DNA of 60,685 nt. Origin: Actinokineospora auranticolor (GTDB taxonomy: Bacteria; Actinomycetota; Actinomycetes; Mycobacteriales; Pseudonocardiaceae). The notes below the pieces were generated by a model. It did not search any database. It was not told where the DNA came from and worked only from the letters and a program-made list of their open reading frames with translations. The position numbers and the translations under genes are program-made. Of the stretch, positions 25,924-35,171 are shown piece by piece. The DNA lies in contig NZ_PTIX01000038.1 of the NCBI RefSeq assembly GCF_002934265.1, positions 1-60,685 of the forward strand, given 5' to 3'. Each line of letters begins with the position of its first letter. Within the stretch, counting starts at the first letter, position 1.

Positions 25924-26760
25924 ATGGGTAACGCAGAGATTCTTTTGAAGGTCCTGCTAAGGCAGCGACGAGTACGCGGCTACACCGGCTTCTGCCGCGA
26001 GTACGACAAGGCCGCGGCCACGCTGGACGCCCACCTGGTCCGCCGCTACCCCAGCAAGGCCCAGTACTACCGCTGGGTCTCGGGCGAGCTGGCCAGCCTC
26101 CCCTACGGCGAGCATTGCCGTGTGCTGGAACAGATGTTCCCGAACTGGACCGCCGAACAGCTCTTCGAGCCCTACGGCGACACCATCAAGTTCGTCCCCG
26201 ACCCCGCCGCCCAGACCACCAACGGCAGCACCCCAGCGGACGACGCCAACGAGCTGATCCGCCTCTACCCGTCCCGATCCTCCGTCCCGTACTCGCTCTG
26301 GACCGAGCTAATCCAGGGCGTCAGCCAGAGCATGGACGTTTTGGTGTACTCCGGCCAATTCCTGGTGGAGCAACACAACATCGTTCCGATTGTCCGAGCA
26401 AAGGTCAAAGACGGCGTCCGATTCCGATTCGTTGTCGGTGACGAGACATCAGACGCGGTCATCCAGCGCGCAGTGGAAGAGGGCACGACCGGTGGTCTTG
26501 AGGGCCGAGTGCAGATGATGCGCCGCTACCTCCGCGACGTCGCTGACCTGCCAGGTGTCGAGGTTCGCACCCATTCGACCATCCTCTACAACTCGATCTA
26601 CCGCTTCGATGACCAAACCCTGGTCAACGGCCACGCCTACGGCTCCCTAGCCGGCCAGAACCCGGTGATCCACCTACGCCGCACACCAGAAAGCCCGATG
26701 TGGCGCCACTACATGGAGTCCTTTGACCGCGTCTGGGCAACATCAACAGAGGAGCGCTGA
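25924..26760 (+). CDS. Helix-turn-helix regulator with DUF5919 (PLD-like) domain
   Basis: A 278-aa protein. Residues 1-75 look like an atypical XRE-style DNA-binding region (LLKVLLRQRRVRGYTGFCRE, YYRWVSGELASLPYG, then LEQMFPNWTAEQLFE). Residues ~115-275 form a DUF5919 domain, a phospholipase-D-like fold: MDVLVYSGQFLVEQHNIVPI, RFRFVVGDETSD, EVRTHSTILYNSIYRFDDQ, LVNGHAYGSLAGQNPVIHLR. Such regulators often control AICE pra/transfer genes together with a downstream Nudix enzyme. ATG 25924 follows GAGGAAGG. It overlaps no gene but is 2 nt from the Nudix start, so the two form one operon. Confidence 0.8.
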   Translation: MGNAEILLKVLLRQRRVRGYTGFCREYDKAAATLDAHLVRRYPSKAQYYRWVSGELASLPYGEHCRVLEQMFPNWTAEQLFEPYGDTIKFVPDPAAQTTNGSTPADDANELIRLYPSRSSVPYSLWTELIQGVSQSMDVLVYSGQFLVEQHNIVPIVRAKVKDGVRFRFVVGDETSDAVIQRAVEEGTTGGLEGRVQMMRRYLRDVADLPGVEVRTHSTILYNSIYRFDDQTLVNGHAYGSLAGQNPVIHLRRTPESPMWRHYMESFDRVWATSTEER

Positions 26761-26762
26761 CC

Positions 26763-27239
26763 ATGGCACGAGTCGACTACTTCAACGACCCCACAGCCCC
26801 ACCGGTGAACAGCGTCGTCCCCTCAGTGACCGTGGCCATCCGCGACGCCGAAGGCCGCATCCTGCTGATCCACAAGATCGACAACGACTTGTGGGCGTTG
26901 CCAGGCGGTGGGCACGACCCAGGCGAAAGCATCACCGACACCGCCGTCCGTGAGACCCGCGAAGAGACCGGCCTGGACGTCCGAGTCCTCCGCTTGGTCG
27001 GCACCTACACCAACCCCCACCACGTCATCGCCTACGACGACGGCGAGGTCCGCCAACAGTTCTCCCTGTGCTTCGAAGCCGAATGGACCGGCGGCACCCC
27101 ACGCGAAGACAACACAGAGACCAAGGCCGTCCGCTGGGTCAACTCCGCCGACCTAGACACCCTCAACATCCACCCGTCCATGCGCCTGCGCATCGACCAC
27201 GCCCTAGATCCCGACCGCACAGCGCCCTACCTAGGCTGA
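26763..27239 (+). CDS. Nudix hydrolase
   Basis: A 158-aa protein with a canonical Nudix box, GHDPGESITDTAVRETREET followed by GLDV, inside a typical fold (SVTVAIRDAEGRILLIHKID, LWALPGGG). It should hydrolyse a nucleoside diphosphate-linked substrate with Mg2+ held by the RE..EE glutamates. In pSAM2 the equivalent Pif Nudix protein blocks redundant transfer between cells carrying the element, so a similar immunity role is plausible here. That role is inferred from position next to the regulator. It is convergent with the HD gene, overlapping it by 13 nt. Confidence 0.88.
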   Translation: MARVDYFNDPTAPPVNSVVPSVTVAIRDAEGRILLIHKIDNDLWALPGGGHDPGESITDTAVRETREETGLDVRVLRLVGTYTNPHHVIAYDDGEVRQQFSLCFEAEWTGGTPREDNTETKAVRWVNSADLDTLNIHPSMRLRIDHALDPDRTAPYLG

Positions 27240-27802
27240 CCGGCCCGCATCCTCTCCTCAGTCCGCGCCACCGCAGGCTCAAGGGCATCCCGAGCCATCA
27301 GCCAAGCCCGATGCACCGGGTCCCCTGCCGGGTACCGACTCATAATCTCGTCAATCCGCTGGGAATACGTGTACCGCTGACCATCCGGCCCCGTAGTCAA
27401 ATCGGCCGTAATTAACGCATCCATCACGGGACTGTCTTCCAGCTCGAAAGCCGCCAGCTCAGCCGCCAACCCCCGCTCCGCGGCCTCAAACCGAGCCCCC
27501 GAGTGATGCGCCACCAACCCCACCACCCGCACCGGAAACCCAGCATCAGCCAGGTATCGCGCCCCATCCAGCGGGTGAAACCGAGTCACCGCGATCTCCG
27601 GCGCATACCCGACGTCATGCAGCCAGGCCGCAGCCACCAACACATCCCCATCCCCACCAACCGCAGGCCGCAACTCCTCCGCCCGCCGCCCCACAGCCTG
27701 AACATGCACCCACCGCCGCCCCAACGGCCCCACCAACCGCCGCGCGACTTCCCTAGCCGTCTCAACCAGCCCGCCGCGCTCGTCCATGTGGGTGTTGCTC
27801 AT
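27227..27802 (-). CDS. HD-domain phosphohydrolase
   Basis: A 191-aa protein. The metal-site residues are visible: an early His in RRWVHVQAVGRRA, the HD doublet in VAAAWLHDVGYAPEI, HPLDGARYL and the later VGLVAHHSGA. The family cleaves phosphomonoesters or nucleotides; the substrate is not predictable. A C-terminal helical part (DALITADLTTGPDGQRYTYS) resembles small HD proteins commonly seen next to Nudix genes. It is on the opposite strand to the Nudix gene with overlapping 3' ends. Confidence 0.85.
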   Translation of the reverse strand: MSNTHMDERGGLVETAREVARRLVGPLGRRWVHVQAVGRRAEELRPAVGGDGDVLVAAAWLHDVGYAPEIAVTRFHPLDGARYLADAGFPVRVVGLVAHHSGARFEAAERGLAAELAAFELEDSPVMDALITADLTTGPDGQRYTYSQRIDEIMSRYPAGDPVHRAWLMARDALEPAVARTEERMRAGQPR

Positions 27803-28228
27803 GCCCTCACCCTACGACCGCAGCCCCCGCCCTACCGTGCAACTACCTGCTGAACCCGCCTCTATGGGATCAAGGCCGCGCCGCCCACGCGGCGCGGCGC
27901 GAGCTGGCCCGCCCGGTCCACCAGTGGTCCACATCCATCGCGCCACGGCGCGGGCTCCCGCTCCGCTCCGCCCGCGCGGGCGCGCGGCGCAGCCTGGCAC
28001 CGACCCGGGAACGCACCGCACCACGCAGCCGACGCGGCAACCCCAACGAGCACCAGGCCCAAACCGCGGTGGGGATGCTTCCTCTCGCCCCAATCGTCTA
28101 ACGCTGGAAGGCCGCCATCAAGGGCGCCTACGGCGTCGCTCCGCGATGGAGCAAGCTCCACCCTTGACACCACCCTCCCAGCGCTAGAGATGGCCTGTGC
28201 GAGAAAGCGGCCAGGGAGGTCGCATACT
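27803..28228. other. 425-bp gap in the AICE
   Basis: No convincing gene. A perfect 10-bp GC stem with a 4-nt loop (27875-27884 and 27889-27898) could be a terminator without a T-run. The rest is GC-rich low-complexity sequence. Confidence 0.35.
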
Positions 28229-29093
28229 TCAGCTTGGCGACTTCAGGGCGCCAGCGACAAACTTGCCCAACCCACTCTGGGGTCGGTAGTAGACATGCCG
28301 AAAAGCGATCCGCATCTGCGCATAGTTCAGCAAGTCGACAAAGAACGGCTCGACTTCTTGGTAGAGCGGCTCGTCGGCGACTACCGCGTAACAGTCTCGC
28401 GCAATCGGCATCGCAGCACCTTGCGAGTCGCCGATTGCCATCCACAATTCCAATTTGCCTTGTGACGTAAACCGGTAAGTAAACGCTGGCGAGTCTGCAA
28501 TGACAAACTCGCGAAACGCCGGGACACGAAGGATTTGGAGATCCAGCCTACTAAAAGTGCCGCGTATCCGCTCAAAGGTTTCCTCAACACTCTGCCGCTC
28601 CAAAAGGCCACTGTCCATGTAGCCGCGCCAAGGAGCTATATACCTATCGACCACCATATCTAGCGCCTCCCCGCCAGCGGCGACAACCCCATGCGCGCGT
28701 CTGAATTCCCGCTGAAGCTCCGCTTGATATTGAGTTACCACCTCCTCTCGCACGTCGACCATCGCTTGCATCACACTCGAATTGTGAATCTTAAGAAATC
28801 GCGGAGAGCGGACAAGATGGAGAGCAATGCAGTCTTTGAGAACAGTCGTCAATCGGTGGTCACCGAGGATGCGGTTCTCACGCGCAGCCGATATCGCCTC
28901 AGGAAGGTGGTCCTCTACTGTAGTTTTCCAGTGTTCTTCAAGAGATTTAGAGGCATATCGGATGAAGTGAGGAATCTTGCCGCATCCACGGATTCCCCGA
29001 GCCTGCATCTCATGGGCAAGCTTCATGTCAAAAGGGACTAGCTGGTTATGCGCTTTACCAACCTTGGAAGCAAACCGTTTCAAGATGACCTTA

Positions 29094-30040
29094 GAGCGTG
29101 TTTGAGATCTTGGTCGGCGTGGCTGCTTGATCTTGTCCGGGTGGTCGGTCAGGGTGGGTGGGGTGGCGCGTGTGCAGCGGTATCCGTCGGATCTGTCCGA
29201 TGCCGAGTGGGCGGTCGTGGAGCCGTTGTTACCGGCGCCGTCGGCGCATCCGCGTGGTGGTCGGCGCGAGAAGCATCCGCGTCGGGAGATCGTGGACGCG
29301 ATCCTCTATGTGGTGCGCACGGGCTGTGCGTGGCGGGCGTTGCCCGTGGATTTCCCGCCGTGGGAGACGGTGTACTGGTACTTCACCAGGTGGGAACAGC
29401 AGAAGCTGACCTTCCGCATGGTCGACGCCCTGCGCGCGATGGTCCGCCAGGAAGCGGGTCGTGACCCGGAGCCGAGCGCGGGGTTGATGGACTCCCAATC
29501 GGTCAAGGGCTCCGACACCGTCGGTGTCGACACCCGCGGCTACGACGCGGGCAAGAAGGTCAACGGCCGCAAGCGGTTCATCGTGACCGACACCCTCGGC
29601 CTGCTGCTGGTGGCGCTGGTGCTGCCCGCGAGTGTGCAGGACCGCGACGGCGGCAGAAAGCTCATGCTGGAACTGCGCCACCGCCAGATCATGGCCAAGG
29701 CGACTCGTCGTGTCCGACACCTGTTCGCCGACGCCGGCTTCGCCGGCGCCTTCGTCGACTGGGCCCGCACACTGCGGACCACGATCGAGATCGTCCGCAA
29801 ACCCGCAGATCAGAAAGGATTCGCGGTCATCCCCAGACGCTGGGCCGTCGAACGCACCTTCGCCTGGCTCACCGCACACCGACGCCTCGCCCGCGACCAC
29901 GAACGCCACCCCGCCACCTCCGAGGCCATCATCCGCTGGGCCGCCATCACCACCATGACCCGCCGCATCACCCGCGGACACGCCGCCACCCGACCCGGAC
30001 CACGCCCACTCGCCACCACCTAAAGATCTCAAACACGCTC
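29094..30040 (+). mobile_element. IS5-family insertion sequence (IS427-like)
   Basis: A 947-bp element with perfect 18-bp terminal inverted repeats GAGCGTGTTTGAGATCTT (29094-29111 and, inverted, 30023-30040). It is flanked by 3-bp target duplications TTA (29091-29093 and 30041-30043), the T-N-A type duplication of the IS427 group. One transposase gene fills it. The perfect ends and duplications indicate a recent insertion. Confidence 0.95.
29163..30023 (+). CDS. IS5-family DDE transposase
   Basis: A 286-aa protein. The N-terminal DUF4096-type region reads RYPSDLSDAEWAVVEPLLP and CAWRALPVDFPPWETVYWYF. The catalytic triad is Asp in GLMDSQSVKG, Asp in HLFADAGFAGAF and Glu in RRWAVERTFAWLTAHRRLAR. 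The start is taken as GTG 29163, which gives the usual N-terminus; a TTG at 29127 is an alternative. It appears intact and in one frame, unlike IS427 members that need a frameshift. Confidence 0.93.
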   Translation: MARVQRYPSDLSDAEWAVVEPLLPAPSAHPRGGRREKHPRREIVDAILYVVRTGCAWRALPVDFPPWETVYWYFTRWEQQKLTFRMVDALRAMVRQEAGRDPEPSAGLMDSQSVKGSDTVGVDTRGYDAGKKVNGRKRFIVTDTLGLLLVALVLPASVQDRDGGRKLMLELRHRQIMAKATRRVRHLFADAGFAGAFVDWARTLRTTIEIVRKPADQKGFAVIPRRWAVERTFAWLTAHRRLARDHERHPATSEAIIRWAAITTMTRRITRGHAATRPGPRPLATT

Positions 30041-30209
30041 TTAGACACGATATGTTGATCGGTGACCAAGTCATCCGCCAGTTGCGCCAAGCTCTGTCGG
30101 CGTCTCTCACTCTCCTCCGCAGAGGGCAGGGGCGGGAACTCCCATCGGGCCATGACCCAGTATGCGCCCCGAGAACGGGCGAGACCGACAGGTCAACGCG
30201 GTGTGTCAT

Positions 30210-30227
30210 GGGGACCATTTGGGGACC
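30210..30227 (+). repeat. Arm-type repeat, right copy
   Basis: An exact copy of the 18 bp at 19331-19348, in the same orientation, about 97 bp inside attR. Both copies flank the element ends internally. Confidence 0.6.
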
Positions 30228-30323
30228 GCACGTCATGCGCGGCCAGGCACGACAGGTGTTCACTTGACCGGTAGGTGTGGCCATAAACGGGGTCTGACCT
30301 GGACAAACAGGTCCCCGACGGCC

Positions 30324-30374
30324 CTGGGGGTCAAGGGGTCGCAGGTTCGAATCCTGTCAGCCCGACGGTCGAAG
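30324..30374 (+). repeat. attR of the AICE (51-bp direct repeat, right copy)
   Basis: Identical to 19190-19240. It contains the tRNA-Pro 3' half without a 5' half, as expected for the displaced original tRNA end. It could also serve as an attachment site for a second element. Confidence 0.93.
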
Positions 30375-30420
30375 AAACACCCGCTGATCTGAGCATATCA
30401 CCAGGTCAGCGGGTGTTTTT
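30375..30420 (+). terminator. Original tRNA-Pro terminator
   Basis: A perfect 13-bp stem (30375-30387 with 30406-30418) and a TTTTT tail directly follow attR, as expected for the terminator that served tRNA-Pro before integration. Confidence 0.8.
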
Positions 30421-30755
30421 GCGTTTTGGTGTCGATCATGGGGTGACCGTCCACTGTGGTCCTAATAAAGATCGACAAGGCCCGACTGGAGAAAACCTGG
30501 AGCGGGCAGGCTCCGGTTTTGACGTAACCCCGTTACGGGGTCGGGTTGATCTTGCATCGCCACCGTGATGTGCGCCACATGCTTGAATCGACGTCGACCG
30601 CGGTCAACGTGCCGCCATCGGAGACGTTCGGTGGTGGCCGGTGGTGGGTGCGGTTGGGACCGGGTCGGGAGTCGGGTCGGCTGGTCGTGGTTCTAGGGTG
30701 CTGGGTCACGATGACGTGGTCGCTGCCGGGCCGTGGTCGGGGTGGGGAGGACGGG
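30421..30755. other. Upstream region of the STAND gene
   Basis: A 335-bp region with no gene. A short palindrome ACCCCG-TTA-CGGGGT lies at 30527-30541. The promoter of the large plus-strand gene must be here, but I see no convincing -35/-10 pair. Confidence 0.35.
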
Positions 30756-33700
30756 ATGCCGCTGCCGGGCGGTGCTGCCGACAAGATGGGCAACCGATTC
30801 GAGCGGTGGTGGACTGTTCACCAGCTGATCGAGGTGTTGACGGGGCGAGCGCGGTCGTTGCAGATCGAGGTCCCCGGTCCGCCCGGTACGGGCGCGGAGT
30901 TCTGTCTGACCGTTGACGGTGTCCGGGTATGGCATCAGGTGAAGCGGCAGCGTGCGGGTGGGCCGTGGACGGTGGCGGCGTTGGTCGGCGAGGGTGTGGT
31001 CGCGCCGTGGTGGGACAAGATCCTCGATGGTGGACGGTGCGTGTTCGTATCCGCGACCAGTGCCGATGAATTGCGCGAGTTGGTCGAGCGCGCCTCCGCG
31101 GCCGAGTCGTGGGAGGTCTTCGACGCGGAGTTCCTCGACGCCCAACAACACCGCACGGTATTTCAGCGGCTGCGCGACGCCTGGAGCAAGCCGCCTTCAT
31201 CGGATGCGTTCAAGGCACTCGAGCACATCGACGTCGCGACCATCGGCGAACCTGAACTGATCGCGCTGGTCGAAGCGCGCCTGGAGGTGCTGTTCGAGCA
31301 CCCACAGCGTGTCGCGGACTCGTTGGGGCGACTGATCGACGAATCGGTCCATCACACCCTCACCGCCGAGCGGGTATGGACATGGCTGGCAGAACGGGGT
31401 GTGCATCGTCGGGACGTGGCGGACACGGCCGTGGTGGCCGACTGGGTGGCCACGGAAACCACCGCGTTCAAGGATCGCGTCGCCGTGCACCACATCGACG
31501 GCGAACGCATCCCCCGCACCGAGACGGTCGCCGCGATCGAGGCGCTGGCCGGCGGGGCCAGGCAGGTGTTGGTCGCGGGATCCGCCGGGAGTGGGAAGAG
31601 CGTGATCACCGGCGAGATCGTCGACTCCGCCCGCCGGCGTGGGTGGGCGGTCTTGGCCGTGGCCTTGGACGCCCGGCCCGATGCCGAAGCACCCGTCGCC
31701 CTCAGCGGTGAGGTGGTGAGACAGGTCCGCTCCCCGGTCGCGGCGCTGGCCGCCGCGGCACAGGACGGTGTGGGGCTGCTGGTGCTCGACCAAGCCGACG
31801 CCATCAGCGCCGTGTCCGGCAGGCTCACCGGACGTCGGGCGCTACTCACGGACTGGGTCATCGAGGCACGACGCCACCCCGCCGTGCGGATCGTGATCGC
31901 CTGCCGAGAGTTCGACCTCGACCATGACTCCGAGCTACGCGCCCTGGCCCAGGGACGCGGTACCAGGACCGTGACCGTGGACCGCCTGGACGCGGCGGTT
32001 GTCCGCGACGTTCTGTCCACGGTAGACGCAAGACGCGAAGCACCGCCGGACCTTGTCGACCTCTTGGCTCATCCTCTCGCGCTGACCGTCTACGTCGAAC
32101 TGGTCCGAGCCGGCGACAGTGGCGCACGGGACGCCCGTGATCTGAACGATCTCTGGGAACGCTACTGGCGATTGAAGAAGAGAGTCTACGAAGCCAAGCG
32201 CGGTACCGAGGACTGGCAGTCGACCATCGAGTTCCTCGTGGATCACATGTCGCGCGCGCAGACTCTCGAAGTGCCCATCGGGCGACTCCTGGACCACGAG
32301 GACCAGATCGCACTGTTGGTGTCGGAAGGGATGTTGAGACGTGACACAGAACGGCACGTGTCGTTCTTCCACGAGACCCTCTTCGACTACTGCGCCGCCC
32401 GGGTTTTCGTCTCACGCGGAGGCACACTCCACAGACTGCTGATCGACGACGAGCAGCGCCTGTTCCGCAGGTTCCAAGTACGCGCCATCCTGACCTACCT
32501 ACGCACCGCCGACCCCCGCGCCTACAGTCGCGAGTTGGCCTGGCTGCTCAGCTCAAGCAGAGTCAGAAACCACGTCAAGGCCATCGCGCTCGCCTTACCA
32601 CAGGTAGTCCCGAACCCCCGTAGCGACGAGTGGGACCTACTCGCCCCGATCGCGACCGACGTCGAACACCCGCTCTGTCAACACGTCTGGCGGGCGGTGC
32701 GCGCCAACCCGGCCTGGTTCCCCGTCATCGACGCCGCCGGTACCTGGCGGGCCTGTCTGCGGTCACCCCATGCCGGACTGGTCGACCAGGCCATCTCGGC
32801 GATGAGCGGAATGACCACGGCGCACAACGACCAGGTCGCACGCCTGATCCAGTACCTCCCGTACGATGACCGCCGACCGGCCCGACTGCGGGTGCTGTTG
32901 AACTCCGCAGATATCCAGGAAGGTAGCCAACTCGAGAAGTTGGCGGTCGAAGCGACCATCACCGGGGTACACGACGGCCACGAATCCCAACAGTGGTTCC
33001 TGGTTCGACGGGTGATGCAAGAGTCGGCCGTATCGGCGATCCGACTCGTCGCCGCGATGTTTGCCTTCGAGCTCACGGCATCACAGGACCACCCACTCAA
33101 CAGTTTAGGCCTCTTGAGCATCGACCACCGCACTTCCGGCGTCCGCGAGCTCCTTCGCTCCCTCGCCGTGACCGCATCACATCCGTTCGCCCAACAGTTC
33201 CTTCCCCATCTCGCACGAGCGATGACGCGCAACGATCACAGGAGCGAGTCCGACGCCATCCGAGGTCTACCCCGGACACGTCGCCTGCGGGGCCTGGGCA
33301 TCTCCATGGCCGACAGTGTTCTGAACGCGACCTGCCTGGCTCTTCAGACCTTGGCTGGCATCGACCACCACGCTGTTCGCGATTTGGTCACGCCGCTACG
33401 TTCCTGCGATCATGGGATCGCCCAACTGTTGGTAGCGCACAGTTATATGGCCGCTCCGGAGCAGTTCGCCGACGAGGCCGCTGAGTGGATCATAGTCCAG
33501 CCGACGATCCTCGACCTGGGACCAAGCAGCGATGATTCCCGTCCTGTCGCACGGCGGTTGCTCGAAGCGATCAGCCCGTTCTGCTCACAATCGCGGTTCG
33601 AGCGACTGGCTGCCACCATCCTGGCCTACAAGGCTCCTGACGCCGTCGACGATGGTCGCGACCGCGTCCAGTTGGAGCTGTTGAATGCTCTCCCGCCCGA

Positions 33701-35135
33701 CCGGATCTCCCCCGAGGTCGGGCAACGTCTGACTGGACTTCGTTGCGCGCTTGGGATCGAGGATTTCTCCTATCATCCGATGATGACCGTGTTGCCGGTC
33801 GTGTCACCGATCAGCGAGACCGACGCCCGCGCGATGACCGATCCTCAATGGATCGACGCGATCGAGAAGTACGACGGTGGAGGCCATCCGCACTACCTAC
33901 ACGCCGATGGAGCCGTCACCGGAGGTGCCGCAGAACTCGCCCAGGTACTGGAAACCATCACCCGCGAACAGCCGCAACGATTCGCCGAGTTCATGCTGTG
34001 CCTTCCCTTGAGCGTATCGAGTCTCTACGTCAACGCGATCGTGTCGGGCCTTGCCGACTCACACCTCGACCTCGACCTGCTCGAGGCGGTCTGCCAACGC
34101 GCCCGGGTCACAGACGATACCCGCACGCAGAGCAAGATCATCGCCTTGGTCGAAGCACAGTCCCACCGCCCGCTAACGGAGCCGATCCTGGCCCTCCTGC
34201 ACACTTTCGCCAACAGCAAGGTCAGCGGTCCGACCACACGTGCCGAGGTCGCCGGAACCATGGCGACGATGATCCATCGCGACAACACCCTTCTCCCACG
34301 CCTCACAGGTCTGCTTACCTCGCTCAGCAACGACGAGAACCCAAATGTCAGCGAGATGGTCATCCACACCCTGGTCACTGTGCTCGACCACGCACCGGAC
34401 CTCGCATTCGAACTATTTCGCAGCGTCACCGAAAAGCAGCTCGCAGCGCACCCGTCACTCGAACGGTTCCTGAACCGCGCCATCCAACTGGAACGGTACG
34501 ACGACGTCGTACACCTGATCGAAACCCTCCATCGCCATAGCGAGCCGAAGGCACGCCTGATCGCTGTCCGTGCCACCACCTTCGCTTCCTACTGGCGGCC
34601 CGATCTTGATGCCTACGTGGACGCGCTACTCGGCGACGGTGATGTCGACACACGCGAGACCGTGACGCAAATAGCGGCCCACAACGTGACCACGACGCAC
34701 CGGCAGGACCGCACGCAGACGATCCTGATCCGCGCATTCGAAGACCCGGCTCCCGAGGTACAGAACGCCGCCGCATACAGCCTGTTCAACCTGGAAAACG
34801 AACAACTCGGCGAGTACGACACCCTTCTGATCGCCTACAGTCAGAGCAAGGTGTTCGATCGGCACACGAACAGCACCGTCTTCCACATGTTCACCCAGGC
34901 GCGCCACTCGCTACCTCGCAGGGTGATCGACCTCTGCTACGAGTTCTTCAGGCGACACGAAGCAAAGTCTCTCGACACGCTTGACGCAGTCCACTATCTC
35001 TTTCCTCTGATACTGCGACTGCTTTTCGAACACCCCGAACCACCCCTGCAGACCAATTGCCTCGACTTGTTGGACAAACTGGTTCTGATCGACGTCTTCC
35101 AAGCCAACCAAGAACTCGACAAATCCACACGGTAG
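30756..35135 (+). CDS. Avs-like STAND NTPase with nuclease-like N-terminus
   Basis: A 1459-aa protein. ATG 30756 is chosen for GGGGAGG five bases upstream. Residues ~10-110 resemble a DUF4297/Cap4-type PD-(D/E)xK nuclease: E16 in GNRFERWW, E48, and QVK at 61-63 in VWHQVKRQ. Residues ~250-480 are a P-loop NTPase: Walker A GSAGSGKS (~275-282), Walker B LLVLDQADAI (~340-349), and an Arg-containing VIACREFDL (~380). A winged-helix-like part ends near FFHETLFDYCAARVF. Residues ~600-1440 are helical repeats of HEAT type (AEVAGTMATM; TVLDHAPDLAFELF). This effector-STAND-sensor order is that of antiviral Avs proteins, which sense phage proteins with the repeats and then fire the N-terminal effector. 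It lies alone between two integrases, a typical defence-cargo position. Confidence 0.75.
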   Translation: MPLPGGAADKMGNRFERWWTVHQLIEVLTGRARSLQIEVPGPPGTGAEFCLTVDGVRVWHQVKRQRAGGPWTVAALVGEGVVAPWWDKILDGGRCVFVSATSADELRELVERASAAESWEVFDAEFLDAQQHRTVFQRLRDAWSKPPSSDAFKALEHIDVATIGEPELIALVEARLEVLFEHPQRVADSLGRLIDESVHHTLTAERVWTWLAERGVHRRDVADTAVVADWVATETTAFKDRVAVHHIDGERIPRTETVAAIEALAGGARQVLVAGSAGSGKSVITGEIVDSARRRGWAVLAVALDARPDAEAPVALSGEVVRQVRSPVAALAAAAQDGVGLLVLDQADAISAVSGRLTGRRALLTDWVIEARRHPAVRIVIACREFDLDHDSELRALAQGRGTRTVTVDRLDAAVVRDVLSTVDARREAPPDLVDLLAHPLALTVYVELVRAGDSGARDARDLNDLWERYWRLKKRVYEAKRGTEDWQSTIEFLVDHMSRAQTLEVPIGRLLDHEDQIALLVSEGMLRRDTERHVSFFHETLFDYCAARVFVSRGGTLHRLLIDDEQRLFRRFQVRAILTYLRTADPRAYSRELAWLLSSSRVRNHVKAIALALPQVVPNPRSDEWDLLAPIATDVEHPLCQHVWRAVRANPAWFPVIDAAGTWRACLRSPHAGLVDQAISAMSGMTTAHNDQVARLIQYLPYDDRRPARLRVLLNSADIQEGSQLEKLAVEATITGVHDGHESQQWFLVRRVMQESAVSAIRLVAAMFAFELTASQDHPLNSLGLLSIDHRTSGVRELLRSLAVTASHPFAQQFLPHLARAMTRNDHRSESDAIRGLPRTRRLRGLGISMADSVLNATCLALQTLAGIDHHAVRDLVTPLRSCDHGIAQLLVAHSYMAAPEQFADEAAEWIIVQPTILDLGPSSDDSRPVARRLLEAISPFCSQSRFERLAATILAYKAPDAVDDGRDRVQLELLNALPPDRISPEVGQRLTGLRCALGIEDFSYHPMMTVLPVVSPISETDARAMTDPQWIDAIEKYDGGGHPHYLHADGAVTGGAAELAQVLETITREQPQRFAEFMLCLPLSVSSLYVNAIVSGLADSHLDLDLLEAVCQRARVTDDTRTQSKIIALVEAQSHRPLTEPILALLHTFANSKVSGPTTRAEVAGTMATMIHRDNTLLPRLTGLLTSLSNDENPNVSEMVIHTLVTVLDHAPDLAFELFRSVTEKQLAAHPSLERFLNRAIQLERYDDVVHLIETLHRHSEPKARLIAVRATTFASYWRPDLDAYVDALLGDGDVDTRETVTQIAAHNVTTTHRQDRTQTILIRAFEDPAPEVQNAAAYSLFNLENEQLGEYDTLLIAYSQSKVFDRHTNSTVFHMFTQARHSLPRRVIDLCYEFFRRHEAKSLDTLDAVHYLFPLILRLLFEHPEPPLQTNCLDLLDKLVLIDVFQANQELDKSTR

Positions 35136-35171
35136 ACCACGAACCCGACCACAAACCCGAAGCGCCAGACG

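Larger units (their letters stand above)
28229..30153 (-). pseudogene. DUF4238 gene interrupted by an IS
   Basis: Two parts of one gene. The 5' part starts at ATG 30153 (MARWEFPPLPSAEESERRRQ) and runs to DQHIVSK at 30044; the 3' part resumes at 29093 with VILKRFASKVGK and runs to the stop at 28229. Deleting 29094-30043 (IS plus one TTA copy) gives an uninterrupted 324-aa frame. DUF4238 landmarks are the DQHIVSKVILKRFA start, IPHFIRYASKSLEEHW and CIALHLVRSPRF. The family is of unknown function and often carried by mobile elements; a defence role is suspected but unproven. The gene is lower in GC than its neighbours, suggesting separate acquisition. Confidence 0.88.

Noticed and set aside
27812..28173. 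Two ~100-codon minus-strand ORFs in the AICE gap
   Set aside because: Low-complexity Gly/Arg/Ala composition with no start signal and no family resemblance.
34025..34776. Minus-strand ORFs within the STAND gene
   Set aside because: They lie inside a continuous 1459-aa frame with consistent helical-repeat composition and show no independent features.
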